The notes: a model not told the origin generated them from the letters alone. 42,625 bases of DNA from an uncultured Roseburia sp. (GCA_947652855.1 CANTEO010000016.1:1-42625); one strand, 5' to 3'. Shown: positions 33,154 to 42,191, counted from the stretch's first letter. Translations and numbers: made by a program.

Positions 33154-33783
33154 TTATATATTCTCGTAAAAAGCCTTCTCAAACTTATCGCGGTAAGGCT
33201 GTTTGTCCACCGTTTCACACCCTTTGACAGTCACAGTATTATAACCGATGGGCACTGCTATGTCAAGGTTTTTAGCGGCCTCCCATCGCCTTTTAAAGAT
33301 TGGGATATAGATTTTTCCGCCAAACTTTATTTCAGCGCCCCGATCTCCGGGCCTTTCAAAATCCAAAATCACATTTCCCTGCAATTCCCCTGAAAGCGCC
33401 GCCAGCTTCGCCCTGCCTTTTGGTAGAATTTCGGCAATCAGCCCTTGCTCCTCATACATATTGTCCGCAAACGCTTCAAAATATGCAGGCCGGTCTGTCA
33501 ACAGGAGCAGGCGGTTTAAATCCTTCCCCAAAAGCTCCACAGCCATCAACGTCTCCTTGGAGTCCGCTCCGTCAATGACAATCGGGGAAAACTGCCCGTA
33601 CGGAATCTTTCTTTTCTTTAAAATCTGCTCCATAATTTCCCGAATCTGAGGCAAATACGGATTCCCCTCTTCGCTTCCTCCTGCCTTAGGCCCGTCGTCA
33701 GCTGTTTTTTTGTCCCGCGCTCTTAATCGCCCTAGCAGGCGTATCGCATACCGCTCTATTTTTCGCAAACTTCTGCTTGGCAC
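33154..33783 (-). CDS. Conserved-looking protein of unknown function between dusB and greA
   Basis: 209 residues I do not recognise. A basic N-terminus (RSLRKIERYAIRLLGRLRARDKK) and an acidic linker precede an alpha/beta-looking region: FSPIVIDGADSKETLMAVELL, LNRLLLLTDRPAYFEAFAD, GNVILDFERPGD. No signal peptide or membrane segment. The GTG at 33783 has only GGGATGTGAAGGA ahead of it, so the start is uncertain. It lies 15 bases after dusB and 18 before greA, so it is part of the operon. The alternation of strand and helix suggests a Rossmann-like fold, which is a guess. Confidence 0.65.
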   Translation of the reverse strand: MPSRSLRKIERYAIRLLGRLRARDKKTADDGPKAGGSEEGNPYLPQIREIMEQILKKRKIPYGQFSPIVIDGADSKETLMAVELLGKDLNRLLLLTDRPAYFEAFADNMYEEQGLIAEILPKGRAKLAALSGELQGNVILDFERPGDRGAEIKFGGKIYIPIFKRRWEAAKNLDIAVPIGYNTVTVKGCETVDKQPYRDKFEKAFYENI

Positions 33784-33798
33784 TCCTTCACATCCCGC

Positions 33799-34785
33799 TC
33801 ACTTGTCCTCTCCACCAGTATATGAAGGCAGCTCCTCGAATAATGCCAAAAGATCCTCTATTTTTTCCACCTGGTTAATCCTTACGCGCAGCTTAGCCGA
33901 ATTCCGGCAGCCGCTTGTATACCAGGCCGCGTGCTTGCGCATCTCCCGGACGCCTGTATATTCGCCCTTCAGCTCAATCAACAGCTTTGCGTGCCGCTTA
34001 ATCATCGCCGCAATCTCCTGAGCCGAAGGCGCAGGCAGCTCCTCATGGAAATTCAGATAGTGCAGCATCTCACGGAAAATCCAGGGATTTCCCTGAGCCC
34101 CTCTCCCCACCATAAATCCGTCGCACCCGGTCAGGCGATGCATTTCCTCAATGTCCTTACCAGAGCGAAGATCGCCGTTTCCAATCACGGGGACGCTCAC
34201 TGCCTCCTTCACCTGACGGATCATATCCCAGTCCGCCTTTCCCGAATAAAACTGCTCCCTTGTCCTGCCATGCACGATGACTGCAGCCGCGCCCGATTCC
34301 TGCGCGACGCGCGCCAGCTCCACCGCGTTCTTATGCGCCTCGTCAAAGCCCGACCGAATCTTCACCGTCACTGGCTTTTGAATCGCTCGAACTGTTTTTT
34401 CTATTATTTCCCCTGCCAAAACCGGTTTTTTCATCAACGCGCACCCATCTCCGTTATTCACGATTTTTGGCGCAGGGCATCCCATATTCAAATCCAAAAC
34501 CGCAAACGGCCGGTCTTCAATCCGTTTCGCCATCTCACTGACAATCCCCGGGTCAGAGCCAAAAAGCTGTAAGGAAACAGGGTGTTCCGCCTCATCAATC
34601 CTTAACAGCTCCTCCGTATTCTTATTATTATAAAAAATGCCCTTGGCGCTCACCATCTCCATGCAGATTAGGCCCGCCCCCTGCTCTTTACAGAGAATGC
34701 GAAATGGCAGGTCTGTCACGCCTGCCATCGGAGCCAATATTAAGTTGTTTTCCAGCGTCACGTTCCCGATCTGAAGCGAATTCAT
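33799..34785 (-). CDS. dusB: tRNA-dihydrouridine synthase
   Basis: 328 residues, an FMN-binding TIM barrel that reduces uridine in the tRNA D-loop. Visible are LAPMAGVTDLPFRIL, LNMGCPAPKIVNNGDGCALM (catalytic Cys in NMGCP), VTVKIRSGFD and VIVHGRTREQFYSGKADW. It lies 12 bases after coaX and is co-transcribed with it. The link to riboflavin-derived FMN is biochemical, not regulatory. Confidence 0.95.
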   Translation of the reverse strand: MNSLQIGNVTLENNLILAPMAGVTDLPFRILCKEQGAGLICMEMVSAKGIFYNNKNTEELLRIDEAEHPVSLQLFGSDPGIVSEMAKRIEDRPFAVLDLNMGCPAPKIVNNGDGCALMKKPVLAGEIIEKTVRAIQKPVTVKIRSGFDEAHKNAVELARVAQESGAAAVIVHGRTREQFYSGKADWDMIRQVKEAVSVPVIGNGDLRSGKDIEEMHRLTGCDGFMVGRGAQGNPWIFREMLHYLNFHEELPAPSAQEIAAMIKRHAKLLIELKGEYTGVREMRKHAAWYTSGCRNSAKLRVRINQVEKIEDLLALFEELPSYTGGEDK

Positions 34786-34797
34786 TTTACCAATCCT

Positions 34798-35565
34798 TTA
34801 CCTTTGCTTTTCAAAAATCAGCCGCAAGCCGGATAGCGTCAGGTTCGGGTCATAAATATCAATGCATTCCGTCTCATTCGCGATTATTCTGCCTAAGCCC
34901 CCGGTCGCGACTGTCTTCACACTCGCATATCCCGATTCCGCAATCATATGCCGCACAATATATTCCGTCTGCCCGATCTGCCCATAGATAAGCCCCGCCT
35001 GCATGCTGCTGATGGTTTCCTGCGCCAAGATGCTCTCTGGCTTTTGAATCTCTATTTTGGGCAGCTTCGCCGCGCCTTCCCATAAAGCCTTCGCGCTGAT
35101 GCGGATGCCAGGCGCCGTCACGCCCGCCACAAAGGAGCCGGACGCGTCCACCAAGTCATATGTCGTCGCCGTGCCAAAATCCAGCACCAATACCGGCCCG
35201 CCATAAAGCGCAAACGCACCCGCTGCGTCCACAATACGGTCTGCGCCAATCTGCTTCGGGTTCTCCGTCACGACCCGGATGCCCGTCCGAATCCCAGGCC
35301 CCACAATGACGGGCGTGATATTAAAATATTTAATGATCCCGCTGTTGAGCGAATGCATCACATCAGGCACGACCGAGGCGATTATGACGTGCTCCACTTC
35401 TTTTCCGGATATTTGATTGCGCTCAATCATCTCCAGTATGTCGATCCCGTATTCGTCCGATGTCCGAAGCTGCTTTGTTGTCATGCGAAAAGTGGTGATC
35501 AGCGTCTTTCCCTCAAACATTCCAAACGTAATGTTCGTGTTTCCCACATCAATAGTCAGTAACAT
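34798..35565 (-). CDS. coaX: Type III pantothenate kinase
   Basis: 255 residues, the usual CoaX length. The phosphate-binding motif is LTIDVGNTNITFGMF, and the pantothenate and cation motifs are GPGIRTGIRV, GADRIVDAAG and LVLDFGTATTYD. First step of coenzyme A synthesis. The start is ATG 35565, since AGGAGG is 6 bases upstream; the frame runs on to 35628 without support. It follows the DUF6145-like gene. Confidence 0.96.
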   Translation of the reverse strand: MLLTIDVGNTNITFGMFEGKTLITTFRMTTKQLRTSDEYGIDILEMIERNQISGKEVEHVIIASVVPDVMHSLNSGIIKYFNITPVIVGPGIRTGIRVVTENPKQIGADRIVDAAGAFALYGGPVLVLDFGTATTYDLVDASGSFVAGVTAPGIRISAKALWEGAAKLPKIEIQKPESILAQETISSMQAGLIYGQIGQTEYIVRHMIAESGYASVKTVATGGLGRIIANETECIDIYDPNLTLSGLRLIFEKQR

Positions 35566-35620
35566 CCGTTTCCTCCTCTTATGCAATTGCCATATGGCTA
35601 ACTCATGCATTTCCTCTGCT

Positions 35621-35938
35621 TCATCCAAAAAAGCAGCTTCTATAATATAACTGCAGCCCCTCTAAAAGCTCCCTCTTCTCCCTCTGAAGCTCTTTTACCT
35701 TAAGCGCGCTCCCAATCTCATCATATAGATAATCCCCCTCGTCCGCCGTCGTCCGAAAGGAAAGCTCCCCGTCTTCGTCAAAATACAGCTCCACTATGCC
35801 GCCCACATCTTCCGTAAAAAGCACGCACATAATATTAAGCTCATCTTTCACGCTTGACGGAATCCCCATAAAGTCAGGATTAAAATAAAATTTTTGCTCA
35901 TACGCGCTGGCCGCGCACAGCACCACTTCCCGTTCCAT
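35621..35938 (-). CDS. DUF6145-like small protein
   Basis: 105 residues: EREVVLCAASAYEQKFYFN, then ELNIMCVLFTEDVGGIVELYF and a helical tail KVKELQREKRELLEGLQLYY. From memory this matches DUF6145, a small family of clostridia with no known role. No signal peptide or membrane segment. GGAGG is 4 bases before the ATG. It sits between birA and coaX, so it may be linked to cofactor metabolism, by position only. Confidence 0.7.
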   Translation of the reverse strand: MEREVVLCAASAYEQKFYFNPDFMGIPSSVKDELNIMCVLFTEDVGGIVELYFDEDGELSFRTTADEGDYLYDEIGSALKVKELQREKRELLEGLQLYYRSCFFG

Positions 35939-35982
35939 CGTCCCTCCTGTAACTGACTGCCCTTCTGCTTAAGCGCCTGACG

Positions 35983-36960
35983 TCACACATATCCATAAAG
36001 CCCCCGCACGGACACTTCTCCAGAGGATACCCGTCTCGTTCCCTGCCCGGTCTCCACCAAAAGCTCCCCTTTTGGCGTAATCCCCTCTGCCGTCCCCACA
36101 AACGGCTCCTTGGGATCTAATATGCGCACCTGCCTGCCCAAATTTACAAGGCTCCCATTATATTCTTCCACAATGTCAGATAAATCCATTTTTTTCATAA
36201 ATAAATCATAATACTTCTCGTACTGCTCCCAAACGGCCTCAATCAGCTCCACTCTGCGCGCGCGCTTGCCGCCCTCCAGCAAAATCGAGGTCGCCATTTG
36301 GGACACCTCTCCCTCAAATTTCCGATTTGACACGTTAATCCCAATGCCTGTCACAAGATAATTGACCGAGTCAATCTCCGCGCTCATCTCCGTTAAGATG
36401 CCGCATATTTTTTTACCGCTCAGCAAAACGTCATTCGGCCACTTTATCATTGCAGGCAGTCCATAGAGCTGACGGACTGCCTTTGCGACCGCCATGGCCG
36501 CAACAAGCGTCAGCATGGACGCGTCCTTGGGCTTTAAGTCCGGGCGCAGCAATACCGTCATGAAGACGCCGTCTTGCGCCGGGGATTCCCATGCCCGGCC
36601 ACGCCTTCCCCGCCCGGCCTCCTGCCGGCCCGCAATGACAAGCGTTCCATGGGGGGCGCCTTCCTCGGCAAGCCGCTTTGCCTGAATGTTCGTGGAGTCC
36701 GTCACATCAAAATAAACGATCTTCTTCCCCGCCCAAGCCGTCTGTCGAATGCTGGAAAGCTCGTCCGGGTCAATAATGTCCGGCGATTCCACCAGGCGGT
36801 ATCCCTTATTAGGAATCGCCTCAATCTGGTAGCCCTCTTTTTTTAGCTTCTGCATCCCTTTCCAAACCGCCGTCCTGGAAACGCCAAGCGCCTCGCACAA
36901 TTCCTGGCCGGAGACGTATCCGGCCGTCCCCCGCAGGGCGGACAATAGCGCTGATTTCAT
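35983..36960 (-). CDS. birA: Biotin-protein ligase / biotin operon repressor
   Basis: 325 residues. A winged-helix domain (1-60, SGQELCEALGVSRTAVWKGMQ) precedes the ligase core with the biotinyl-AMP loop GRGRRGRAWESP, KWPNDVL and the C-terminal cap. It attaches biotin to carboxylases and can repress biotin genes. The start is ATG 36960 with AGGAG 8 bases upstream; GTG 36969 and ATG 36966 overlap the argF stop. It is translationally coupled to argF. Confidence 0.95.
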   Translation of the reverse strand: MKSALLSALRGTAGYVSGQELCEALGVSRTAVWKGMQKLKKEGYQIEAIPNKGYRLVESPDIIDPDELSSIRQTAWAGKKIVYFDVTDSTNIQAKRLAEEGAPHGTLVIAGRQEAGRGRRGRAWESPAQDGVFMTVLLRPDLKPKDASMLTLVAAMAVAKAVRQLYGLPAMIKWPNDVLLSGKKICGILTEMSAEIDSVNYLVTGIGINVSNRKFEGEVSQMATSILLEGGKRARRVELIEAVWEQYEKYYDLFMKKMDLSDIVEEYNGSLVNLGRQVRILDPKEPFVGTAEGITPKGELLVETGQGTRRVSSGEVSVRGLYGYV

Positions 36961-36965
36961 TTCCA

Positions 36966-37952
36966 TCACTCCTCTAAGGTCGCCAAAAGGACTGCCTTTA
37001 TCGTATGCATCCGGTTTTCCGCCTCATCAAACACTACTGATTGACTGCCCTCAAACACCTCATCCGTCACTTCTATTTCTTTTATGCCGAATTTTTCAAA
37101 CACTTCCCGCCCAACCGTAGTTTCCAAATCATGATATGCCGGCAGGCAATGCATGAAAATCGCCTGTGGCCCGGCAATTTCCATAACTTTCTGATTCACC
37201 TGATAAGGAGAAAGCTCCTGAATCCGTTCCGCCCACGCCTCATCCGGCTCACCCATCGACACCCAGACGTCGGTATAGACCACATCGGCCCCGGAAACCG
37301 CCGCCACATCCTCGCTCAGCGTAATCGACGCTCCCGTTTCCTTAGCCAACTCTTTACAATAGGCCACCAGCTCTTCATCCGGGAAATAGCGCTTCGTCGT
37401 GCAGGCCACAAATTCCATGCCCATTTTTGCGCAGGCCACCATCAAAGAATTGCCCATATTATAGCGGGCGTCGCCAAAATATGCCAGCTTAATTCCCTTA
37501 AGCCTTCCAAAATGCTCCCGTATCGTCAATAAGTCCGCCAACATCTGCGTTGGGTGAAATTCGTTGGTTAAGCCGTTCCAAACCGGAACGCCCGCGTATT
37601 TAGCAAGCTCTTCTACAATCTCCTGCCCATATCCCCGGTATTCTATCCCGTCAAACATCCTTCCAAGCACCCTCGCTGTATCTTTGATGCTCTCTTTTTT
37701 CCCAATCTGTGAGCCTGTCGATTCTAAATACGTGGCGTGCATCCCAAGGTCATACGCCGCCACCTCAAACGAGCAGCGCGTCCTGGTGCTTGTCTTCTCA
37801 AAAATCAGCGCCACATTCTTGCCAGGCAGCTTCGCATGGGAAATCCCACGCTTCTTCTCTTTTTTCAGCGTCTCCGCCAGGTCGATCAAATACAGAATCT
37901 CCTCCGGCGTAAAATCCATCAACTTTAAAAAATTCCGTCCTGATAAGCTCAT
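36966..37952 (-). CDS. argF: Ornithine carbamoyltransferase
   Basis: 328 residues. The carbamoyl-phosphate motif is STRTRC, with HPTQ in NEFHPTQMLADL, and the ornithine loop HCLPAYHD and DEVFEGSQSVVFDEAENR. It makes citrulline from ornithine and carbamoyl phosphate in arginine synthesis or arginine catabolism; the neighbours do not tell which. AGGAGGAG lies 5 bases before the ATG. An intrinsic terminator ends only 25 bases upstream, and I see no separate promoter. It heads the argF-to-lysS run. Confidence 0.96.
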   Translation of the reverse strand: MSLSGRNFLKLMDFTPEEILYLIDLAETLKKEKKRGISHAKLPGKNVALIFEKTSTRTRCSFEVAAYDLGMHATYLESTGSQIGKKESIKDTARVLGRMFDGIEYRGYGQEIVEELAKYAGVPVWNGLTNEFHPTQMLADLLTIREHFGRLKGIKLAYFGDARYNMGNSLMVACAKMGMEFVACTTKRYFPDEELVAYCKELAKETGASITLSEDVAAVSGADVVYTDVWVSMGEPDEAWAERIQELSPYQVNQKVMEIAGPQAIFMHCLPAYHDLETTVGREVFEKFGIKEIEVTDEVFEGSQSVVFDEAENRMHTIKAVLLATLEE

Positions 37953-37977
37953 TTTTCTCCTCCTGTCCGATTCCTAA

Positions 37978-38005
37978 AAAAGTGTGCGTTCCCACGCACA
38001 CTTTT
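37978..38005 (-). terminator. Intrinsic terminator between the SPFH gene and argF
   Basis: A 12-bp stem, AAAAGTGTGCGT with ACGCACACTTTT, capped by a GGGA loop on the minus strand and followed by TTTTTT. It starts 26 bases after the SPFH stop. Confidence 0.88.
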
Positions 38006-38031
38006 CCATTGGAAAGCTCCGTTTTCGTCTG

Positions 38032-38961
38032 TTATTTGCCCTCTCCCGCAACCTCAGCCAGAGATCTCGCAAGCCCTGCAATTCCCTGAATTTCAGAGGG
38101 GATGATGATTTTCGTCGCCTTGCCGTCCGCCGCTTTTGCAAACGCCTCTAAGCTCTTTAACTGAAGCACATTGGCGTCCGGAGCAGCCTCCCTTAAGAAA
38201 CGGATGCCGTCCGCGTTCGCCTGCTGAATCTTAAGGATCGCCTCTGCCTGGCCTTCCGCCTCACGCACAGTCGCCTCTTTACGCGCCTCCGCACGTAAAA
38301 TCGCAGCCTGCTTCTCTGCCTCTGCATCCAAAATTGCGGATTCCTTCTTTCCTTCTGCCACGAGAATGGTAGATTTCTTCTCGCCTTCCGCCTTTAAGAT
38401 CGCCTCCCTGCGCTCACGCTCCGCCTTCATCTGCTTCTCCATCGCGTCCTGAATCGCAGCCGGCGGGATAATGTTCTTAAGCTCAACGCGGTTCACCTTA
38501 ATCCCCCAGGGATCCGTCGCCACATCCAAGGATGCCCGCATTTTGGTATTGATGGTCTCGCGTGACGTTAACGTCTCGTCCAGCTCCAGGTCGCCGATTA
38601 TGTTTCGAAGCGTCGTCGCCGTCAGGTTCTCAATCGCCATAATCGGGTTCTCCACCCCATACGCAAACAGCTTTGGATCTGTAATCTGAAAATACACGAC
38701 CGTGTCAATCTGCATCGTCACATTATCTTTCGTAATCACCGGCTGCGGCGGGAAGTCCACCACCTGCTCCTTCAAATTAACGCGCCTTGCGACACGGTCT
38801 ACAAACGGCCGTTTGAAATGAATGCCCACGCCCCACGTCGAGCGGTACGCGCCCAGGCATTCTACCACGGACGCATGAGCCTGCGGCACAATCTTAATGC
38901 AGCTGGCCGCAATCACCAGGGTAATTACAATCAAAATTACTAAAGTAATGATAAATTCCAT
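38032..38961 (-). CDS. SPFH/band 7 membrane protein (stomatin/QmcA-like)
   Basis: 309 residues. One N-terminal transmembrane helix (MEFIITLVILIVITLVIAASC), then the band 7 domain (IVPQAHASVVECLG, HFKRPFVDRVARRVNLKE, DVATDPWGIKVNRVELKNI), then a long charged coiled coil rich in AE repeats (KAEGEKKSTILVAEGKKES). Such proteins oligomerise in membrane microdomains. No NfeD partner gene is adjacent. The start is ATG 38961 with GGAGG 7 bases upstream, which lies inside the longer open frame. The promoter is unclear; a weak TTGTAA-N17-TAGTAT lies about 60 bases upstream. Confidence 0.92.
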   Translation of the reverse strand: MEFIITLVILIVITLVIAASCIKIVPQAHASVVECLGAYRSTWGVGIHFKRPFVDRVARRVNLKEQVVDFPPQPVITKDNVTMQIDTVVYFQITDPKLFAYGVENPIMAIENLTATTLRNIIGDLELDETLTSRETINTKMRASLDVATDPWGIKVNRVELKNIIPPAAIQDAMEKQMKAERERREAILKAEGEKKSTILVAEGKKESAILDAEAEKQAAILRAEARKEATVREAEGQAEAILKIQQANADGIRFLREAAPDANVLQLKSLEAFAKAADGKATKIIIPSEIQGIAGLARSLAEVAGEGK

Positions 38962-39059
38962 AAGCAACCCTCCGTTATCCATATTCTTAAGATTTTACAT
39001 TTACTATACTACTACACTCCACCGCAAATTACAAGAAAAAGAACGTTACTGACAAAAAA

Positions 39060-39089
39060 CCCATTCCATCGCCAAAGCGACAGAATGGG
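39060..39089. terminator. Terminator of the cell-wall hydrolase gene
   Basis: CCCATTC with GAATGGG as outer stem and TCGC/GCGA as inner stem around a TTTG loop on the minus strand, followed by TTTTTTG. It starts 26 bases after the hydrolase stop. A T-rich run on the other side could let it act in both directions. Confidence 0.85.
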
Positions 39090-39114
39090 CTTCTTTTTTC
39101 TATTTGACAAATTT

Positions 39115-40554
39115 TTAAAAAAATACGTTAGCGCCAATCAGCGTCCCTGCGCACCCGGAAGACGCGCTTCGGAAGGAAAGCGCCCCATTCGTGTTATCCA
39201 CGCCGTTCAACGCCTCTCTCGCCGCCTGTATGCACGCGCTCCTGACCCCGCTGGCCATTACGCTTGCAACGCCGCCGTTTAATGCCGGGGTAAACTGGCC
39301 GCCTTGGTAAATGACGCCCGAGATAGAGCTTGGATACGCGCCGCTGCGCACACGGTTCATAACCACCGCGCCTACCGCAACCATGCCCTCATAAGAGCCG
39401 CTGCCCGCTTCGCACTGAATCAGCGCCCCAAGCAGCGTCACGTCGTCAGAGCTTGCCGATGCCGCCGATTTTTTCTTCGTACCCTCAGCAGCCGCTTTCG
39501 CCTCCGCTTCACGCGCTTCTTTCGCGGCGACTTCCTCACTGTTGAGCGCCGTTCCCAAATTCAGCTCAACTCCTACATATTCCGCGCTGACATATGCCGT
39601 GGCGTCCGATGTGTATACCGCCACCCATCCGTCTGCCGGCTCCGCTTCTTTATCTACCTTTAATTTTTCCCCTGCGTTCGTCGTCGTTACGACCGAAGCC
39701 TCCTCGCTTGGCTCACTCCTTAGCCGAAGGCCGTCCGTATTTACCGTCGCATACAGGCTGCATACCTCATTCGCAAGCGCGTTCGCTTCCTCTCCATAAA
39801 CAAGGTAGTCATTTTTTACATATCCCGTAACATTGCCCGATGTGATCTGCGTCCATTCCCCATCAACAGAAAGGACTTCCGCCACATCGCCGCGATAAAA
39901 TTTTCCCGCCGGGTCTGACGTCTCATCCGGCGCGGTGCGGATATTCATATCCTCTTCCACATCTGCCATCACCAGATTTTCCCACTCGCTTGCCGGCGCA
40001 TCCTGCTGCTCTTCTTTTTTCTGCCCTTTTTGCTGTTCCGCTTTCATCTCTGACGCTTCTTCCAAAGCGACTTCTGTGAGATCCGGCGTCTCTATCTGTT
40101 CTGACTTCTCCGAAGCCCCTGCTTCTTCATTCAGCAAATCCGCCTCTGCCGCAACTTCCTGCAATTCCACGGCGCCGCTTGTCAAATCCGGCGTCTCTTC
40201 CTTCACTTCTATCTTATCAGATTCTTCTTTTAAATCGTTCTCGTCTTCTTTTAAGCTTTTATTTTCTTCCTTTACGCCTTCAGAAACATTCTCTTTTTTT
40301 GCAGGCGCAATGCTCGCCGCCTGAAACTCGCCCTCCTCGAATGCATCTGCCTGAATGCTGCTCAAATCATTCACGATGCCTGCGCTGCCATTCTCCGCCA
40401 GCGCGATCACCTCTGCCGCTGCCGTCACTTTTTCCTTCGCAGGCTCGCTGTTCATGTCTTCGGTGGATCCTCCCAATGCAGTGATCGTTGTCATTACAAG
40501 CAACGCCGATGTAACTGTCATGCTCTCAATCACTTTTTTGTTTCGATTCATCAT
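39115..40554 (-). CDS. Secreted cell-wall hydrolase with two SH3b domains and a SleB/CwlJ hydrolase domain
   Basis: 479 residues. A signal peptide (VTSALLVMTTITALGGSTED) is followed by a long Glu/Lys-rich linker (60-190), two SH3b domains (about 193-255, MNIRTAPDETS; about 265-330, LRLRSEPSEEASV) and a C-terminal Hydrolase_2 domain (about 370-479) with the catalytic-type glutamate in LLGALIQCEAGSGSYEGMVAVG and VVMNRVRSGAYP. This domain is found in spore-cortex and vegetative lytic enzymes; the SH3b domains suggest peptidoglycan binding. GGAGG precedes the ATG. WalR-like boxes upstream suggest control with wall growth rather than germination. Confidence 0.92.
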   Translation of the reverse strand: MMNRNKKVIESMTVTSALLVMTTITALGGSTEDMNSEPAKEKVTAAAEVIALAENGSAGIVNDLSSIQADAFEEGEFQAASIAPAKKENVSEGVKEENKSLKEDENDLKEESDKIEVKEETPDLTSGAVELQEVAAEADLLNEEAGASEKSEQIETPDLTEVALEEASEMKAEQQKGQKKEEQQDAPASEWENLVMADVEEDMNIRTAPDETSDPAGKFYRGDVAEVLSVDGEWTQITSGNVTGYVKNDYLVYGEEANALANEVCSLYATVNTDGLRLRSEPSEEASVVTTTNAGEKLKVDKEAEPADGWVAVYTSDATAYVSAEYVGVELNLGTALNSEEVAAKEAREAEAKAAAEGTKKKSAASASSDDVTLLGALIQCEAGSGSYEGMVAVGAVVMNRVRSGAYPSSISGVIYQGGQFTPALNGGVASVMASGVRSACIQAAREALNGVDNTNGALSFRSASSGCAGTLIGANVFF

Positions 40555-40583
40555 ATGACCTCCAATTGTAGTTTTCTGTCAAA

Positions 40584-40690
40584 ATTATAATATTTTTATT
40601 AATATTCTTTTCAGAATTGCAACCAAAAATATTACATTTGTTACAGAATTATTACAAAAGGATAATATCACACTCTTCTTTTCCTGTCAA
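40584..40690 (-). promoter_or_regulatory. Promoter region with WalR-like boxes for the hydrolase gene
   Basis: TTGACA (40690-40685), a 17-base spacer and TATTAT (40667-40662), then the WalR-like repeat TGTAAT-N5-TGTAAC at 40656-40640 and a third TGTAAT at 40636-40631. The boxes lie across the predicted start of transcription. A second -10, TATAAT at 40589-40584, lies further downstream; for that promoter the boxes would be at about -60 to -80, an activator position. So regulation could be positive or negative. Confidence 0.65.
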
Positions 40691-40752
40691 CCCCCTGATT
40701 GCATAAGCAAAAGCACAGGAAACGGAGGCCCCCCTGCTGACTGCAAATAACA

Positions 40753-40788
40753 AAAGCATATGCGCGGCTTTCGCCATGCATATGCTTT
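40753..40788 (-). terminator. Terminator of pgi
   Basis: An 11-bp stem AAAGCATATGC with GCATATGCTTT, and inside it GGC-GAAA-GCC with a GNRA tetraloop on the minus strand, followed by TTGTTATTTG. It starts 8 bases after the pgi stop. Confidence 0.85.
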
Positions 40789-40795
40789 GCGTCCC

Positions 40796-42142
40796 TTACA
40801 ATCTCTTGAGCAATTCCTCCCGCTGCGCCTCATATCCTGGTTTCCCAAGCAGGGCAAACATATTTTTCTTATAGCTTTCCACTCCCGGCTGGTTAAACGG
40901 ATTTACGCCAAGCAGGTATCCGCTCACGCCTACCGCAAATTCAAAGAAATAAAACAGCTCACCTAAATAGAACTCGTCCTGTTTTGGTATCTTCACCATC
41001 AAATTCGGCACATTTCCATCCGTATGCGCCAGGATTGTCCCATTCATTGCGTTCTTATTGACAAAATCCATGTCTTTCCCGGCAAGGTAATTCAGCCCGT
41101 CCAAATCCACCGGCTCCTCTTCGATCACGACATGGCCACGCGCGTCCTCCACGCTCATCACTGTCTCAAACATGATCCTGGCCCCGTCCTGAATGAACTG
41201 CCCCATGGAATGCAAATCTGTCGTGAGATCCACTGACGCCGGGAACAGGCCCTTTTGGTCTTTTCCCTCGCTTTCTCCGTAAAGCTGTTTCCACCACTCC
41301 GCTACATAGTGAAGGCTTGGCTCATAATTAGCCAACACTTCCACCGCCTTCCCTTTCCTTAGCAAAATATTACGCAGCGCCGCATATAATAATGCGTCAT
41401 TCTCCTCAAATTTTTGCTCAAGCGCCAGCCTGCGGCCCTCCGCCGCGCCTGCCATAAGCTGCGAAATGTCCGCCCCGCTGACTGCAATAGGAAGAAGGCC
41501 CACAGCGGTAAGAACGGAAAAGCGCCCTCCTATGTCATCAGGCACAACAAATGTCTCATACCCCTCTTCAGCCGCCAGGTTCTTCAGCGCCCCTTTCGCT
41601 TTATCTGTCGTCGCATAAATCCTCTTTGCAGCCTCTTCCTTTCCATATTTCTCTTCCAGCTTTTTCTTAAAGACGCGGAAGGCAATCGCAGGCTCCGTAG
41701 TCGTCCCGGATTTAGAAATCACATTGACGGAAAAGTCACGGTCTGCAACGACATCCAAAAGCCCTTCCACATACGCGCCGCTGATGCTGTTGCCCACATA
41801 ATAAATCTCCGGCGTCTTCCTGGCCTCTTTGGGCAGGTTATTATAAAAGCCATGCCTTAAAAATTCAATTGCCGCCCTTGCCCCAAGATAAGAGCCGCCA
41901 ATCCCAATCACAATCAGCACATCTGAGTCCGACTGAATTTTGAGGGCCGCCTTTTCAATCCGTTCAAACTCTTCTTTATCATACTCCACCGGGAGATCCA
42001 GCCAGCCGACAAAATCATTTCCGGCCCCGCTTTTAGAGACAAGCTGCGCTTTCGCCTCCTCCGTCAGCCTGCCCATATAGCCAAGCTCTTCCTCGCTGAC
42101 AAACCCTAACGCTTTCGAATAATCCAATGTAATCTTTTCCAA
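40796..42142 (-). CDS. pgi: Glucose-6-phosphate isomerase
   Basis: 448 residues, the short form of Firmicutes. Motifs VIGIGGSYLGARAAIEFL, VNVISKSGTTTEPAIAFR, GGRFSVLTAVGLLP and FNQPGVESYKKNMF are intact. It interconverts glucose-6-phosphate and fructose-6-phosphate. The start is TTG 42142: AAGGAG lies 9 bases upstream and it gives the family-like N-terminus EKITLDYSKAL; the ATG 21 bases earlier has no ribosome binding site. It has its own promoter and terminator. Confidence 0.97.
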   Translation of the reverse strand: MEKITLDYSKALGFVSEEELGYMGRLTEEAKAQLVSKSGAGNDFVGWLDLPVEYDKEEFERIEKAALKIQSDSDVLIVIGIGGSYLGARAAIEFLRHGFYNNLPKEARKTPEIYYVGNSISGAYVEGLLDVVADRDFSVNVISKSGTTTEPAIAFRVFKKKLEEKYGKEEAAKRIYATTDKAKGALKNLAAEEGYETFVVPDDIGGRFSVLTAVGLLPIAVSGADISQLMAGAAEGRRLALEQKFEENDALLYAALRNILLRKGKAVEVLANYEPSLHYVAEWWKQLYGESEGKDQKGLFPASVDLTTDLHSMGQFIQDGARIMFETVMSVEDARGHVVIEEEPVDLDGLNYLAGKDMDFVNKNAMNGTILAHTDGNVPNLMVKIPKQDEFYLGELFYFFEFAVGVSGYLLGVNPFNQPGVESYKKNMFALLGKPGYEAQREELLKRL

Positions 42143-42191
42143 TGGTAAACACTCCTTTTTCATTTATACTTTTGTTACAATTTCTGCCTTT

